Positions 55,247 through 64,000 of a stretch of 64,000 nucleotides of DNA are shown piece by piece. Each line of letters begins with the position of its first letter. The stretch's first letter is position 1. The stretch comes from Vibrio orientalis CIP 102891 = ATCC 33934. Lineage in GTDB: Bacteria > Pseudomonadota > Gammaproteobacteria > Enterobacterales > Vibrionaceae. The notes beneath the pieces were generated by a model. It had not been told where the DNA came from. It searched no databases and saw only the letters and a program-made list of their open reading frames with translations. The stretch covers positions 1,178,001-1,242,000 of the forward strand of contig NZ_ACZV01000005.1 of the NCBI RefSeq assembly GCF_000176235.1, given 5' to 3'. The translations under genes and the position numbers were made by a program.

Positions 55247-55915
55247 ATGGAAACCGTACACCTCACCAACCAACCGTTCATTTTCTCTACCATTACCCTC
55301 AGATGGGTAGGTGGACTATTGGCGATTGGTTGCTTGATTTTGCTGCTTTATGCCCCTGGAATTGAGCAAGCAGTATTGAGCATCATAGCGATTATCTGTG
55401 TGGGAGGATTTGGTTATCTATTGATATTGAAAAGCACGGTTCGCTTCACCCTAACCGCTAGCCATTTCCAGCAACACCTTTTTAAGGGAGGCTGGGTCGT
55501 AAAGTGGAGTAACATCAGTAAGATAGGCATTTGTACCTATGAAAATGACGGTTGGCATCAACCGTTGCCTTGGATTGGTATCAAGCTAAGAGATTATTCC
55601 CCTTACTTAAATAGCATTTGCCCTAGAATCGCAACCGAAATTCTGTTGAGTCAACGCGCTCTACTCTACCTAGGCGCAAAACAAAACAAACAGGGGGATA
55701 CCTTTGAGGATATCGTCTTAGATTCAACGATTTATAAAAATGCGCAAGGTGAAGAGTTTAAAGGCTTGCAAGCCATGCTCGCCAATCGCATGAAGTATCA
55801 GAGAAGCTATTATGATTACGATATTTTTATCTCGGCTCATGATATCGATAGAGAGCCCGAAGAGTTTGTCGGACTAGTGCGTCGTTATCTTGCCGCAGCA
55901 GATCCAAATCAATAA
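55247..55915 (+). CDS. DUF2982 membrane protein
   Basis: 222 residues with two N-terminal membrane segments (about 20-38 and 42-62) and a cytoplasmic part containing VKWSNISKIGICTYE and the end YDYDIFISAHDIDREPEEFV. This is the DUF2982 pattern, found mainly in Vibrio and relatives. Function unknown. Confidence 0.87.
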   Translation: METVHLTNQPFIFSTITLRWVGGLLAIGCLILLLYAPGIEQAVLSIIAIICVGGFGYLLILKSTVRFTLTASHFQQHLFKGGWVVKWSNISKIGICTYENDGWHQPLPWIGIKLRDYSPYLNSICPRIATEILLSQRALLYLGAKQNKQGDTFEDIVLDSTIYKNAQGEEFKGLQAMLANRMKYQRSYYDYDIFISAHDIDREPEEFVGLVRRYLAAADPNQ

Positions 55916-55965
55916 AGACAAAAAAGGCCGCCTATAGCGACCTCTAACTATTCCAATCGAGCAAC

Positions 55966-56622
55966 TTAATAAAGCGGCATCTCGTCAGCCACGAAAGGAT
56001 TCGATGCTCTTTCACGACCAAAGGTTGATTCAGGACCATGACCCGGAACAAAACGAACGTCATTACCTAGCGGCCACAGTTTAGTTTTGATCGAGCTGAT
56101 CAATGTATCAAAATCACCTTTAGGGAAATCGGTGCGACCAACAGAGCCGTTAAACAGTACATCGCCAACAAAAGCGAGTTTTGCTTCATCGCTAAATAAC
56201 ACCACATGACCCGGCGTATGACCCGGCGTGTGGATGACATCCATCACCTGATTGCCAAACTTAATCTTGTCGCCTTCATTTAGCCACTGATCAGGTTCAA
56301 ATGCTTCAGTTAGCGGAAAACCAAACATTTGGCTTTGGCCTTCTAGACCTTGAAGCCAAAAATTGTCATCTTGATGTGGACCAACAATACGCACACCATC
56401 GAGCTCGCGAGCTAATGGTTCAGTGCCGCCAACGTGGTCTAAATGACCATGTGTCAGTACAAGGTTAACCACTTTCACACCCAGCTCTTTAATTAGAACC
56501 GCGAGCTGTTTTACATCACCACCCGGATCGACGACAACTCCTTCCATTGTTTCGTCACACCAAACGATAGAGCAGTTTTGAGAAAACGACGTCACAGGGA
56601 CAACTTGATACTTAAGGGACAT
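55966..56622 (-). CDS. ycbL: Metallo-beta-lactamase-fold hydrolase, YcbL / glyoxalase-II-like
   Basis: 218 residues. Metal site THGHLDHVGG (HxHxDH, about 58-64), GHTPGH, FVGDVLF and PGHGP near the end complete the glyoxalase-II ligand set. E. coli YcbL has the same size and neighbours and weak glyoxalase II activity. It follows ycbK on the same strand with an 88-base gap. Confidence 0.9.
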   Translation of the reverse strand: MSLKYQVVPVTSFSQNCSIVWCDETMEGVVVDPGGDVKQLAVLIKELGVKVVNLVLTHGHLDHVGGTEPLARELDGVRIVGPHQDDNFWLQGLEGQSQMFGFPLTEAFEPDQWLNEGDKIKFGNQVMDVIHTPGHTPGHVVLFSDEAKLAFVGDVLFNGSVGRTDFPKGDFDTLISSIKTKLWPLGNDVRFVPGHGPESTFGRERASNPFVADEMPLY

Positions 56623-56710
56623 ATATTAACCTTGATAACCATCCAAACTGGCTGAACTATGACACTTGCTCGCCACTTTGACAACTCTCATACAACTGTA
56701 TGTTTTGCAA

Positions 56711-57253
56711 TTAAGCCCAGTAACGTACAGGCCCAGTATCCATATGAATAAAGTTGCTTCCTGGATAATAGCCAACGCCACCAAATTTTAGCTCACGAGC
56801 GATATCGCGCACTTGCTTAAGGTTCACCCCATCTAAGCGAAAGTCGATCGCCTGCCCTAGCATGTGGTAACTCTTTTTCGCCACACCACTCGATTTGCCA
56901 CGTAGCGCTTCGTTGGTTGCTGGTGAACGGTAACCGGAGATGATTTGCACCTCAGCTTCAACACCAAGTTCTTTTTGAATATTGCTGATATGGTCAAACA
57001 GACGTTTGTCCATTGCATGTACTTCATTACGACGGAAATCGCGACAAATGTGGTTCAAACGACCAAGCTCTCTGTCTACGTAATTGCTACCATCGAAATA
57101 ACACGTTTCTAATGCTTCTCGCGTATGGAGGTTAGTCAAAGCGAGGCTACGCGGTTGATCTGGGTAGGATGCAAGTGCAATGCTTGGCGTACAAGCTGCA
57201 ACTACCAAACCACTTCCGGCCAGCTTTATAAATTCTCGTCGGGATAATGCCAC
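56711..57253 (-). CDS. ycbK: Tat-exported M15-type peptidase-fold protein YcbK (DUF882)
   Basis: 180 residues starting MALSRREFIKLAGSG, a twin-arginine signal (SRREFIK) of a protein folded before export. The DUF882/M15 core has the zinc region SYHMLGQAIDFRL (HxxxxxxxD) and IHMDTG at the end. It probably cuts or binds peptidoglycan peptides. Downstream of ldtD, as in E. coli. Confidence 0.9.
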   Translation of the reverse strand: MALSRREFIKLAGSGLVVAACTPSIALASYPDQPRSLALTNLHTREALETCYFDGSNYVDRELGRLNHICRDFRRNEVHAMDKRLFDHISNIQKELGVEAEVQIISGYRSPATNEALRGKSSGVAKKSYHMLGQAIDFRLDGVNLKQVRDIARELKFGGVGYYPGSNFIHMDTGPVRYWA

Positions 57254-57468
57254 GATAAATTACCTTCACAAATAAGTTCTAGAAATGTGTCAAACCGCGA
57301 CACTACATAACTCTTTCATGAAGTTCAAATGCATAAACTATGCACAAAATGACACCAAGCCAATAATAAGAAGCTTACTTATTGAACAGACTAGTAAAAA
57401 AGTGATTAAGGAAAAATTGTAAAAAAATGCCAATCAACGAAAAGTATCAATTAGCATCTGTTTAAACA

Positions 57469-59022
57469 TTAACCTTGGGGGAAAACGGCTTTGTCTAGGC
57501 GGTAAATATCTTCCCTATAGTGGACACTTCCTTCCTCATACCATGCCGTTTGATAAATGATATGTACGGGCACACGACTTTTTAATGGAATCGATTGATT
57601 TGGGCCTGGCGGTTCATCAAGCTTTGCTCTACGAGAAACACCTTGTGCTTCAATCAACCGCTTTGCAAAAACATCTGCATTTTCGACTCGAATACAACCT
57701 GAGCTGAAAGCTCGCTGTTGGCGGCTAAATAGACTTTTGCTCGGGGTGTCGTGAAGAAAGATTGCCCTTCTATTCGGTGTGTTGAATTTGTATAAACCAA
57801 GCGCGTTGCTATTACCTGACTCTTGAGTCATGCGATATGGAAATGAGCTAGGGTTCAGGTTGTCCCAGTCGATGGTTTCTGGGTTTATGATCTCATCTGA
57901 GCCCCACTTGGGTATGATTTTAATATTCTGTTTTGTTAGGTAAGCTCTGTCGTGCTGGACTTTAGGGATAATATCTTCAACCATGATCTTCCATGGAACA
58001 TTCCAAGTTGGGTTCAAGATTAATGAGTCGAGCCTAATTTGCATCAAAGGGGTTGGTCGCTCAATCTTTCCTACCACGACTTTTGATTCAAAGACTTCTT
58101 CGCCCGAAGACCAGTAGGTCATTTGAAAGCTTGGCACATTAACTACGATGATCGTGTCACGCTGAGATGGCCAGTAGCGAATTCTTTCGGCATTAATCGC
58201 TAACGTACTCAAGCGTTTTTCAATCGGCAGATTAATCCATTTGATAGTCTCTGGGCCTATTATCCCGTCAGGCTTCAAACCATGTAAATTTTGGAATTGC
58301 TTAACGGCAACTTTTAACGTTTGGTCAAACCAGCGAATGTCTTTCCTCACATCAATAAGATCGACGTCAACAATGGACAAGCGTTGAATCAATACATCAC
58401 GATTTTCTAATCGATCCCCTACTCGTTTGATTCCCACTTGGCGATAAGGTGGTGTGTTTAGTTTGTCAAACTTAATGATGTGCAGATAAGTATCAATAAG
58501 ATACTGATACTCTTGAGAATCTGGTGTGTAACGCTCAATCAGTTCAGCCAAATGTTGTTGCGAGATGCCTCTTTTAAGCGCGATCTGAGCACTTTGGGGC
58601 GGCAGTGGTAATGGAGTCGATAACTTTTGTTCAAAAAACCAATATTTGCCATCGTTTTTTGCTGATTCGGCATAGCTTAAATAAAGCAAAAGCGTGTCTG
58701 TTGCTAACACATCATACTCATGCCAGCGATTACTTTTACGATAAAACTGCAGGTAACTTAATTGACGAGAAAATAGTGGGCTAAAGCCAGCATGATCGAT
58801 GACTTCTAATTGAAACTCAAGCTTGCTTCCCTGCTGCAAATCAAACCACACCATTTGGTTATCATTTTCACGATAAACTTCCTCAACCGCTTGTGGGAAT
58901 TGAAGTAAACCATATAGCGGGCTATCTGATGGAAGCCACCCAATTTGATTAAAATACTGCGCGCCGAAAACTGCTGGTGTGAATAGACTCAACACCAACA
59001 GTTTGCAAATCCATCTTGCCAT
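57469..59022 (-). CDS. ldtD: L,D-transpeptidase LdtD (YcbB)
   Basis: 517 residues: signal peptide to about residue 20, peptidoglycan-binding domain (about 235-270, VKQFQNLHGLKPDGIIGPET) and YkuD catalytic domain with H at IFLHDTP and the nucleophile C443 in SSGCIRVEN. It makes 3-3 crosslinks in the periplasm. It is slightly shorter than E. coli LdtD (615). It heads the ldtD-ycbK-ycbL series. Confidence 0.92.
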   Translation of the reverse strand: MARWICKLLVLSLFTPAVFGAQYFNQIGWLPSDSPLYGLLQFPQAVEEVYRENDNQMVWFDLQQGSKLEFQLEVIDHAGFSPLFSRQLSYLQFYRKSNRWHEYDVLATDTLLLYLSYAESAKNDGKYWFFEQKLSTPLPLPPQSAQIALKRGISQQHLAELIERYTPDSQEYQYLIDTYLHIIKFDKLNTPPYRQVGIKRVGDRLENRDVLIQRLSIVDVDLIDVRKDIRWFDQTLKVAVKQFQNLHGLKPDGIIGPETIKWINLPIEKRLSTLAINAERIRYWPSQRDTIIVVNVPSFQMTYWSSGEEVFESKVVVGKIERPTPLMQIRLDSLILNPTWNVPWKIMVEDIIPKVQHDRAYLTKQNIKIIPKWGSDEIINPETIDWDNLNPSSFPYRMTQESGNSNALGLYKFNTPNRRAIFLHDTPSKSLFSRQQRAFSSGCIRVENADVFAKRLIEAQGVSRRAKLDEPPGPNQSIPLKSRVPVHIIYQTAWYEEGSVHYREDIYRLDKAVFPQG

Positions 59023-59127
59023 TCGAGAACCCTCTAGCTCCTTGAACTTTCAGTATGGCAGAGTTATGGATAAACAAAACGGCTTGTTTGTGAGAATCAC
59101 TCCATTAACACGTAAGAATCACTCCCC

Positions 59128-60204
59128 TCACCCTATCACTGACCAATGGTTATCCCATTGAACCCCAGATCGAGCCGTCACTTTATTACCAGGTGCAGCT
59201 TGACTAATGACACTGCCAGCACCAGAACTGACCCTAAATTCGTCACCTTGGACAACCACGCCCGATGCATCAGGCAAAGGAGAAAGTTCTACTAATTGCT
59301 GGGTATGCTTAGACCAAATACCATAACAGTTACCTCTTGGAGACGTGGCTAATATCCACTCGTCCGTCGCTGCAATGCTCGCAATATAATGATTGAACCT
59401 TGCCCATTGCTCCGGTTCAGCCTTTAGCGGCAATAACGCTTCACCCAAAGTATGCATCGCCAATAGCGATGGGTATTCATCAGGCTCTCCGCGATATTGT
59501 TGTCCACACAGCACGGTCTTAGAACCATCATGCGCTAAATGCCTAATGCTCAATTTGTTATCTGCCAGTCCAACTTGTTCTATCAATTCACCGTTGGGGT
59601 CAAGGTAACTTAAGCTCGGTTGCATGGTAGCGATGTTTAGAGGTTTTCGACCATTGGTATGAACGCCGCCAACACCAATCGCTAAGGTGTCATCAGGCAT
59701 AACAATAACTTCATGCGGGCCTAAACCAAACTGAGAAAACTCCGCGACTTTTTCATAACCGGCGACCACATCATAGACGCCAATGATGCCGCGACTGCTG
59801 CCGCGCTCACCTTCTGTCGCATACAACCACTGCCCATCATTGGAATACACTCCGTGCCCATAATAGTGGCGGTTTTTATCTGCTACTCTCAGCTTAATCG
59901 ACTCACCAGTTTGGTAATCAAACACTTGAAAATAGGTACCCGGTCTGCGCGCAAATGCAACGGCGTGATGTAATGCTGCGTTTGCGGCTACACCATGGCC
60001 CCTTTCTGGTAAAGCAATCTGACGTAATGGCATTCCAGCCGAATCAGCGACAACCGCATTAAAGCGATCGCGTCCGGAAATAGAACAGCCGATAAGTACT
60101 GGTGCTGAGCTTTGCTTAGAAGTTACTGTGCAACCCACCAGTGGATACGCGGCGCCAAACAACGCGGCCTTTAGTAATGAGCGTCTTGTATTATCAGTCA
60201 CCAT
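59128..60204 (-). CDS. DUF1513 periplasmic protein with Tat lipoprotein-like signal
   Basis: 358 residues. The start has a twin-arginine motif (TRRSLLKAAL) and a lipobox (LVGC, Cys 25). The rest is a beta-propeller-like DUF1513 domain with repeated YDVV, LDPNGE and GHGVAANAALHH elements. It overlaps the imelysin lipoprotein gene by 11 bases. Always found beside imelysins in Vibrio-type iron clusters; role unknown. Confidence 0.87.
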   Translation of the reverse strand: MVTDNTRRSLLKAALFGAAYPLVGCTVTSKQSSAPVLIGCSISGRDRFNAVVADSAGMPLRQIALPERGHGVAANAALHHAVAFARRPGTYFQVFDYQTGESIKLRVADKNRHYYGHGVYSNDGQWLYATEGERGSSRGIIGVYDVVAGYEKVAEFSQFGLGPHEVIVMPDDTLAIGVGGVHTNGRKPLNIATMQPSLSYLDPNGELIEQVGLADNKLSIRHLAHDGSKTVLCGQQYRGEPDEYPSLLAMHTLGEALLPLKAEPEQWARFNHYIASIAATDEWILATSPRGNCYGIWSKHTQQLVELSPLPDASGVVVQGDEFRVSSGAGSVISQAAPGNKVTARSGVQWDNHWSVIG

Positions 60205-61228
60205 CAGTTGCGTTAAATCCTATAATCACACCAAGCTCTATCGCGACTTCTTCGTGAATCAGATACTTAAGCTGCTCTAGCTTATTGTATTGCGAATAGG
60301 CGGTTTGATAGCCGCGCTTGGTTTGCAACAATTCAAACAGGCTCTCATTGGTTGGCCAAGTTTCTATCGCCATCGAAAATTGATTAGCAATTCTATCCGC
60401 CAAAGAAGATTTTCCTTTTGCTCTAAGAGTGGCATCAAGCCCTTTCCCTTTCGCAAAGTAAAGTGCCTGCAGTGCTTCAAGATTAGCTTTGAGGTTCATC
60501 ATCGATGTTTCAGAACGCCAAGATTCAGCAAAGTATGGTCGAGGTTGTCCAAACTTTGCCAAAGGACGACTCATTTTCTTCATGCTGTATTCAAGCTGAT
60601 TCGAAAGCAAAGCGATGTATTCAGAATCCCATTGTTTTTCGTCTAGCTCTACCCAAGGGTTAGTTGCCCACGCCTGCGCAATACTAGAAGTATTCTGCGC
60701 AATGTTAGCTGCAATCGACTCAGCAGTAGAACAGGTCACTGGATTCGTGTTTAGATCGGAGGCTTTGTCATACAGTAACCATTCAATCGAGCCCAGCCCC
60801 TGAACAGTGACGCTTTGCTGTGATATTTCTTCAACACCCCATGATTTAGGCTGCTTGATCAATGCCCCCATCTTACGTCCAGTGGTATTTTTCTTGTCCG
60901 GCCAAAATTGAATGTTCCAGCTCTGAGCTAATGCTAATTCTGGTCCACGCTCTTGGCCTTGAAGTGCCATCCACGCCATCATAGTTTGCTGCCACTGGCT
61001 CTTAACTGCCTCAATTTCTTGATTTGCTGAGCAATAACCTTTCATAGTTAGAGATAGCTTTTCAGCTTCATTTTTCAATTGCTGAGCAGACGCAAACTCA
61101 ACTTGATAAACACCTTGGCTGAAATGATTCGTCATCTCTGGTTTGATGGTATCGCTATCGGAAGATTGGCAGCCGGTCATCAGTGCCACTATCGCTGCAC
61201 TCAAAGTCATTTGTTTAAGATTCATCAT
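60194..61228 (-). CDS. Imelysin-family lipoprotein with altered GxHxxE motif
   Basis: 344 residues with lipobox LMTGC (Cys 20). The imelysin fold is clear (WQQTMMAWMALQGQERGPELALAQSW, given here as WMALQG and ALAQSW; AESIAANIAQ). At the motif position it has GLGSIEWLLYD (144-154), so the His of GxHxxE is Gly 146. It starts 5 bases after the DUF1111 gene. Confidence 0.87.
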   Translation of the reverse strand: MMNLKQMTLSAAIVALMTGCQSSDSDTIKPEMTNHFSQGVYQVEFASAQQLKNEAEKLSLTMKGYCSANQEIEAVKSQWQQTMMAWMALQGQERGPELALAQSWNIQFWPDKKNTTGRKMGALIKQPKSWGVEEISQQSVTVQGLGSIEWLLYDKASDLNTNPVTCSTAESIAANIAQNTSSIAQAWATNPWVELDEKQWDSEYIALLSNQLEYSMKKMSRPLAKFGQPRPYFAESWRSETSMMNLKANLEALQALYFAKGKGLDATLRAKGKSSLADRIANQFSMAIETWPTNESLFELLQTKRGYQTAYSQYNKLEQLKYLIHEEVAIELGVIIGFNATDGD

Positions 61229-61233
61229 TCACC

Positions 61234-62628
61234 CTATAACGAATTCAAGAAGGCGATCAGCGCTTCTCTTTCTTTCTTGCTGAATTTTAAGACATTGCTC
61301 TTAGCTGCTTCTGCCTCACCACCGTGCCACAGTACAGCTTCCATCAAGTTTCGAGCGCGTCCATCATGTAAGAAATAGGTATGACCGTTCACTTCTTGCG
61401 TGTACCCAATGCCCCAAAGTGGCGGAGTACGCCATTCTTGACCATTAGCTAAATACTCCGGACGATTGTCCGCTAAGCCAGGTCCCATGTCATGCAGTAG
61501 CATATCTGTGTATGGGTGAATAACCTGTTCCGATAGCGCAGGTAGGTTATCTCTCTTAGCTGTTTTAATGCTGGTCTTATGACAACTTTCACAACCCGCT
61601 TTCGCGAACAGATCTTGGCCCTGCTTCACTTGCGGATCGTTAACATTGCGACGAATGGGAACCGCAAGGTGCTGCGAATAAAACTCGACAAAATCAAGGA
61701 TGTTGTCGCTAACCTCTGGATTACCACCATTTGGCATGTCATCACAAATTGACTGCTTAGAAGTACAGTTTTCATTGGGGAACAGGTTACTGGTTAAACC
61801 AACATCACCATTGAATGCTGCTGCATTTTGCTGCATCAAATTGGGCTGCCCCGCTTTCCAACCAAAGCGACCAATTGCGAAGTCTTCTTTACGAACATCC
61901 CAAACCACGTTTACCTTGCCCGAAATACCATCATTGTTGGTATCATTTTCATCAGCCCACTGTTTCAATGTTGCATCAGGGATGCTCTCTAAGAGACCGA
62001 GTCCAATCATTGGTGGTGCAACGCGCGCTGACATTTGTGTATCAGGGTGCATCTCACCATAGCCTAAATCGGTGATCGTTAAGTTTGGTTTACGTAGATT
62101 AACCACAGTACCATCGGTAAACGTCATTGGAACCTCTTGGTAGGTAATGTTGATCGTTCCTTCTGGCTTTTGATCTTGCAAAGCAAAGTCTTGAAGTTGT
62201 CCACCATAGGTAGGCTCCGGAATAACCCCATCCTTGATAAACGCTTTTTTCTGCGCTGGCGTCATCGCAGGAATACTCAACCTAACTAGCATTGACACCG
62301 CATGCAGATCGTTTTCTTCAGGCGGGTGGCCACGCCCATCTTTAATATGACAATTTTGGCATCCATTAGTATTAAACAACGGCCCTAGACCATCACGCGC
62401 ATCGGTAGAGGCAGGCGCTTGAACCCAAGGATTTCGAAAAAAACTGTTTCCGACGCTGAAATCCAGCCTTTTAGACATGGGCAGGTTGCCAGCAGGCAAT
62501 GAAAAAGCGTTAGGGCCTTCTTTTTTCACTGAGGTATCGCCGCCAGATTTGGTGTCATATGCGGCAACTGACGAAGAAACTGTGAGTAAGAACAGACTGA
62601 TGATGGCAGGTTTCGTGTACAACTTCAT
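61234..62628 (-). CDS. Di-haem cytochrome c / DUF1111 oxidoreductase
   Basis: 464 residues with a signal peptide (to about 22) and two haem c sites: C90xxC93H94 (GCQNCHIKDGRG) and C346xxC349H350. Between them the DUF1111 core has NDTNNDGISG and WRTPPLWGIGYTQEV near the end. It probably oxidises or reduces a periplasmic partner in iron handling. A Fur box and palindrome precede it, and the imelysin and DUF1513 genes follow in one operon. Confidence 0.9.
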   Translation of the reverse strand: MKLYTKPAIISLFLLTVSSSVAAYDTKSGGDTSVKKEGPNAFSLPAGNLPMSKRLDFSVGNSFFRNPWVQAPASTDARDGLGPLFNTNGCQNCHIKDGRGHPPEENDLHAVSMLVRLSIPAMTPAQKKAFIKDGVIPEPTYGGQLQDFALQDQKPEGTINITYQEVPMTFTDGTVVNLRKPNLTITDLGYGEMHPDTQMSARVAPPMIGLGLLESIPDATLKQWADENDTNNDGISGKVNVVWDVRKEDFAIGRFGWKAGQPNLMQQNAAAFNGDVGLTSNLFPNENCTSKQSICDDMPNGGNPEVSDNILDFVEFYSQHLAVPIRRNVNDPQVKQGQDLFAKAGCESCHKTSIKTAKRDNLPALSEQVIHPYTDMLLHDMGPGLADNRPEYLANGQEWRTPPLWGIGYTQEVNGHTYFLHDGRARNLMEAVLWHGGEAEAAKSNVLKFSKKEREALIAFLNSL

Positions 62629-62644
62629 TACGATGGCTCACTAA

Positions 62645-62658
62645 GCGGATATATCCGC
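62645..62658. repeat. Perfect 14-bp palindrome in leader of the di-haem gene
   Basis: GCGGATATATCCGC, 17 bases before the ATG and next to the Fur box. It could be an operator or a leader hairpin covering the ribosome binding site. Confidence 0.5.
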
Positions 62659-62666
62659 ACAAACTA

Positions 62667-62685
62667 AATGGGAATAATTCTCAAA
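62667..62685. promoter_or_regulatory. Fur box of the iron cluster
   Basis: Matches the Vibrio-type Fur consensus AATGAGAATAATTCTCATT at 16 of 19 bases. It is 39 bases before the di-haem gene, so iron repression of that operon is likely. Confidence 0.7.
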
Positions 62686-62707
62686 TGCACAATGTATATA
62701 AACGTCA

Positions 62708-62729
62708 AAAGGGCTCTAATGAGCCCTTT
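62708..62729 (-). terminator. Terminator of the imelysin/irpA gene
   Basis: AAAGGGCTC-taat-GAGCCCTTT, 20 bases past the stop, with TTTTG on the minus strand. Confidence 0.85.
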
Positions 62730-62748
62730 CTATTGATCTAAGTATTAA

Positions 62749-64000
62749 TTAGAACTCATGGTCTGCTGTATCTGGATTCAGGCTAGTGATACCGACAATT
62801 TTTGCAGCACGTTCAATTTGTACTGTTTGCGCTACTAGAGACATGATTGTGTCATTGACTAGAGCATTACCTTGCGTATTGCCCGCAGCGATTAACTGGT
62901 CGAAGTACTGATTGTTCTTCTCTGCAGAAGTCACTAATTGACCGACCTGAGAACGAGTCATATCAAACTGCTTTTGAATCTCTTGCGCGGCTTGCTTATC
63001 GTTTTGGCTTACAAGGTCATGGATACTTGGGCCTGACAGTAGTGTGCCATCTTCACGCTTGTAAAGACCTGTGTATACGTTATAGATGCCCTGCTCATTG
63101 TAGTAATGCGAGTTGTGCGTGTTGTCTGAGAAACAGTCATGCTCATCTTCAGTTGAGTTTGCTTCTAGAGCAACTTTCATACGCTCACCTGCAAGCTCAC
63201 CTAGAGATAGTGAACCCATGCCAAATAGCATTTTACGTAGACCATTATCTGCTGAATCGTTTAGTAGCTCTTCACGGTAGTTACCTTTCACGTCAGCAGA
63301 CCATTGGTTTTCCATCCACTCTAGATCTTGAACAAGAAGCTCAGCTGCTGCTTTCAAGAAGTCGCCACGACGATCACAGTGACCATTGGTACACTCTGCG
63401 CCAACAACAAAGTCGGTGTAAGCACGTTGACCAGCACCAGCATTAGTGCCGTTTAAGTCTTGGCCCCATAGTAAGAATTCAATCGCGTGGTAGCCTGATG
63501 CAACGTTCGCTTCAGAACCACCTACTTCGTTTAAGTCTGCAATAAGTTGGGGCGTAATTTTCGCAACGTCGAGTTTAGATGCGCCAATAGTCAGCTCTGT
63601 GTTTGCAACGATATTTGCGTTAGCGCCTTCATTACCTAGTTCATATTGGTAATCAGCAGAAACGTAATCGATTAAGCCTTCATCCAGTGGCCAAGCGTTA
63701 AGTTGACCTTCCCAATCATCAACAACCGCGTTACCAAAACGGAATACTTCAGACTGTTGGTACGGTACGCGAGAAGCAAGCCATACTTGCTTTACTTGTT
63801 CAAATTTAGCTGCAGTTGGATTAGCTAGAAAGTTTTCGATTGAAACATCTAGCGCTTTAGCAGTCGTCACAGAGTCTGCAAATACTGCGTGAGCAACATC
63901 CGCATAATGCTCTACGACTTGATCTTTTGTTACGTTTGCTGCGAAAACTGAACCGCTAGCGATCAAAAGTGAAGCGGCGACAGATTGAGCCAAGAGGTTT
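62749..64000 (-). CDS. irpA: Imelysin family protein IrpA, start outside window
   Basis: The frame is open to the window edge (N-L-L-A-Q-S...), so the real start probably lies a few codons further right. A signal peptide (cut near SVFA) shows a periplasmic or outer-membrane location. The intact imelysin motif GYHAIEFLLWG (GxHxxE) and the Cys pair around ECTNGHC are present. In V. cholerae the equivalent gene cluster begins with irpA and is iron-controlled. It should bind iron or a haem-related ligand. Confidence 0.9.
   Translation of the reverse strand, partial: NLLAQSVAASLLIASGSVFAANVTKDQVVEHYADVAHAVFADSVTTAKALDVSIENFLANPTAAKFEQVKQVWLASRVPYQQSEVFRFGNAVVDDWEGQLNAWPLDEGLIDYVSADYQYELGNEGANANIVANTELTIGASKLDVAKITPQLIADLNEVGGSEANVASGYHAIEFLLWGQDLNGTNAGAGQRAYTDFVVGAECTNGHCDRRGDFLKAAAELLVQDLEWMENQWSADVKGNYREELLNDSADNGLRKMLFGMGSLSLGELAGERMKVALEANSTEDEHDCFSDNTHNSHYYNEQGIYNVYTGLYKREDGTLLSGPSIHDLVSQNDKQAAQEIQKQFDMTRSQVGQLVTSAEKNNQYFDQLIAAGNTQGNALVNDTIMSLVAQTVQIERAAKIVGITSLNPDTADHEF

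Noticed and set aside
1..64000. tRNA or rRNA genes, CRISPR arrays and insertion sequences
   Set aside because: None could be recognised by eye; no transposase reading frame was found.

Overview
The window looks like a chromosomal segment of a Vibrio (Gammaproteobacteria). The main grounds are a two-gene haemolysin locus of the V. vulnificus VvhB/VvhA type with a 471-residue toxin, a DUF2982 protein, an irpA-type imelysin cluster beside ldtD-ycbK-ycbL genes, and a type VI secretion auxiliary module. The species cannot be fixed from the sequence alone. No rRNA, tRNA or CRISPR array was seen.

Layout. 1-6753 is an AT-rich accessory block. It holds a left-truncated AAA ATPase, a tyrosine recombinase, a two-gene ABC-ATPase plus DUF4435/TOPRIM module that fits the PARIS anti-phage system (AriA-AriB), and a second tyrosine recombinase. 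7382-9305 is the vvhBA-like haemolysin operon. 9518-10788 is a PAS-PAS chemotaxis transducer broken by a small deletion in its signalling hairpin. 10878-16905 carries housekeeping and metabolic genes: SelO, a tandem pterin-synthase-like protein, an exported acidic protein, a VOC protein and a TSUP permease. 17233-19266 is a mesX-mesD pair for folate-independent, O2-dependent methionine synthesis. 19887-24912 has a secreted GH19-type chitinase and a two-component system. 25770-26465 is a lipoprotein gene.

26611-34095 is a copper-resistance operon: a CueR/MerR-type promoter, a His/Cys-rich small protein, the CusC-CusB-CusA tripartite pump and a cupredoxin with a Met/His-rich leader. CusB carries two fused CusF-like domains, the second without its methionines. 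34161-36133 has a protein of unknown function, a PilZ protein and an exported FAH-fold protein. 36176-43374 is a T6SS module in the order vgrG, DUF4123 adaptor, 1191-residue LysM effector, candidate Sel1-repeat immunity protein, with overlapping or near-overlapping ends. 43770-49041 holds RarD, an amino-acid antiporter, a small gene under two LexA boxes, a patatin, a 2OG-Fe(II) oxygenase and a DOPA-dioxygenase-like protein. 49127-54258 is a Cache-domain two-component system next to a DctPQM TRAP transporter. 54651-59022 includes a basic wHTH-like protein, DUF2982, YcbL, YcbK and LdtD. 59128-64000 is an iron-linked cluster: DUF1513, imelysin lipoprotein, di-haem DUF1111 protein, a Fur box, and an imelysin/IrpA gene that leaves the window.

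The points most worth a second look are the PARIS-like island with its companion ATPase, the T6SS effector and candidate immunity pair, the double-LexA-box small gene, the tandem CusF fusion, the loss of the GxHxxE histidine in one of two imelysins, and an orphan plus-strand terminator that may mark a small RNA.
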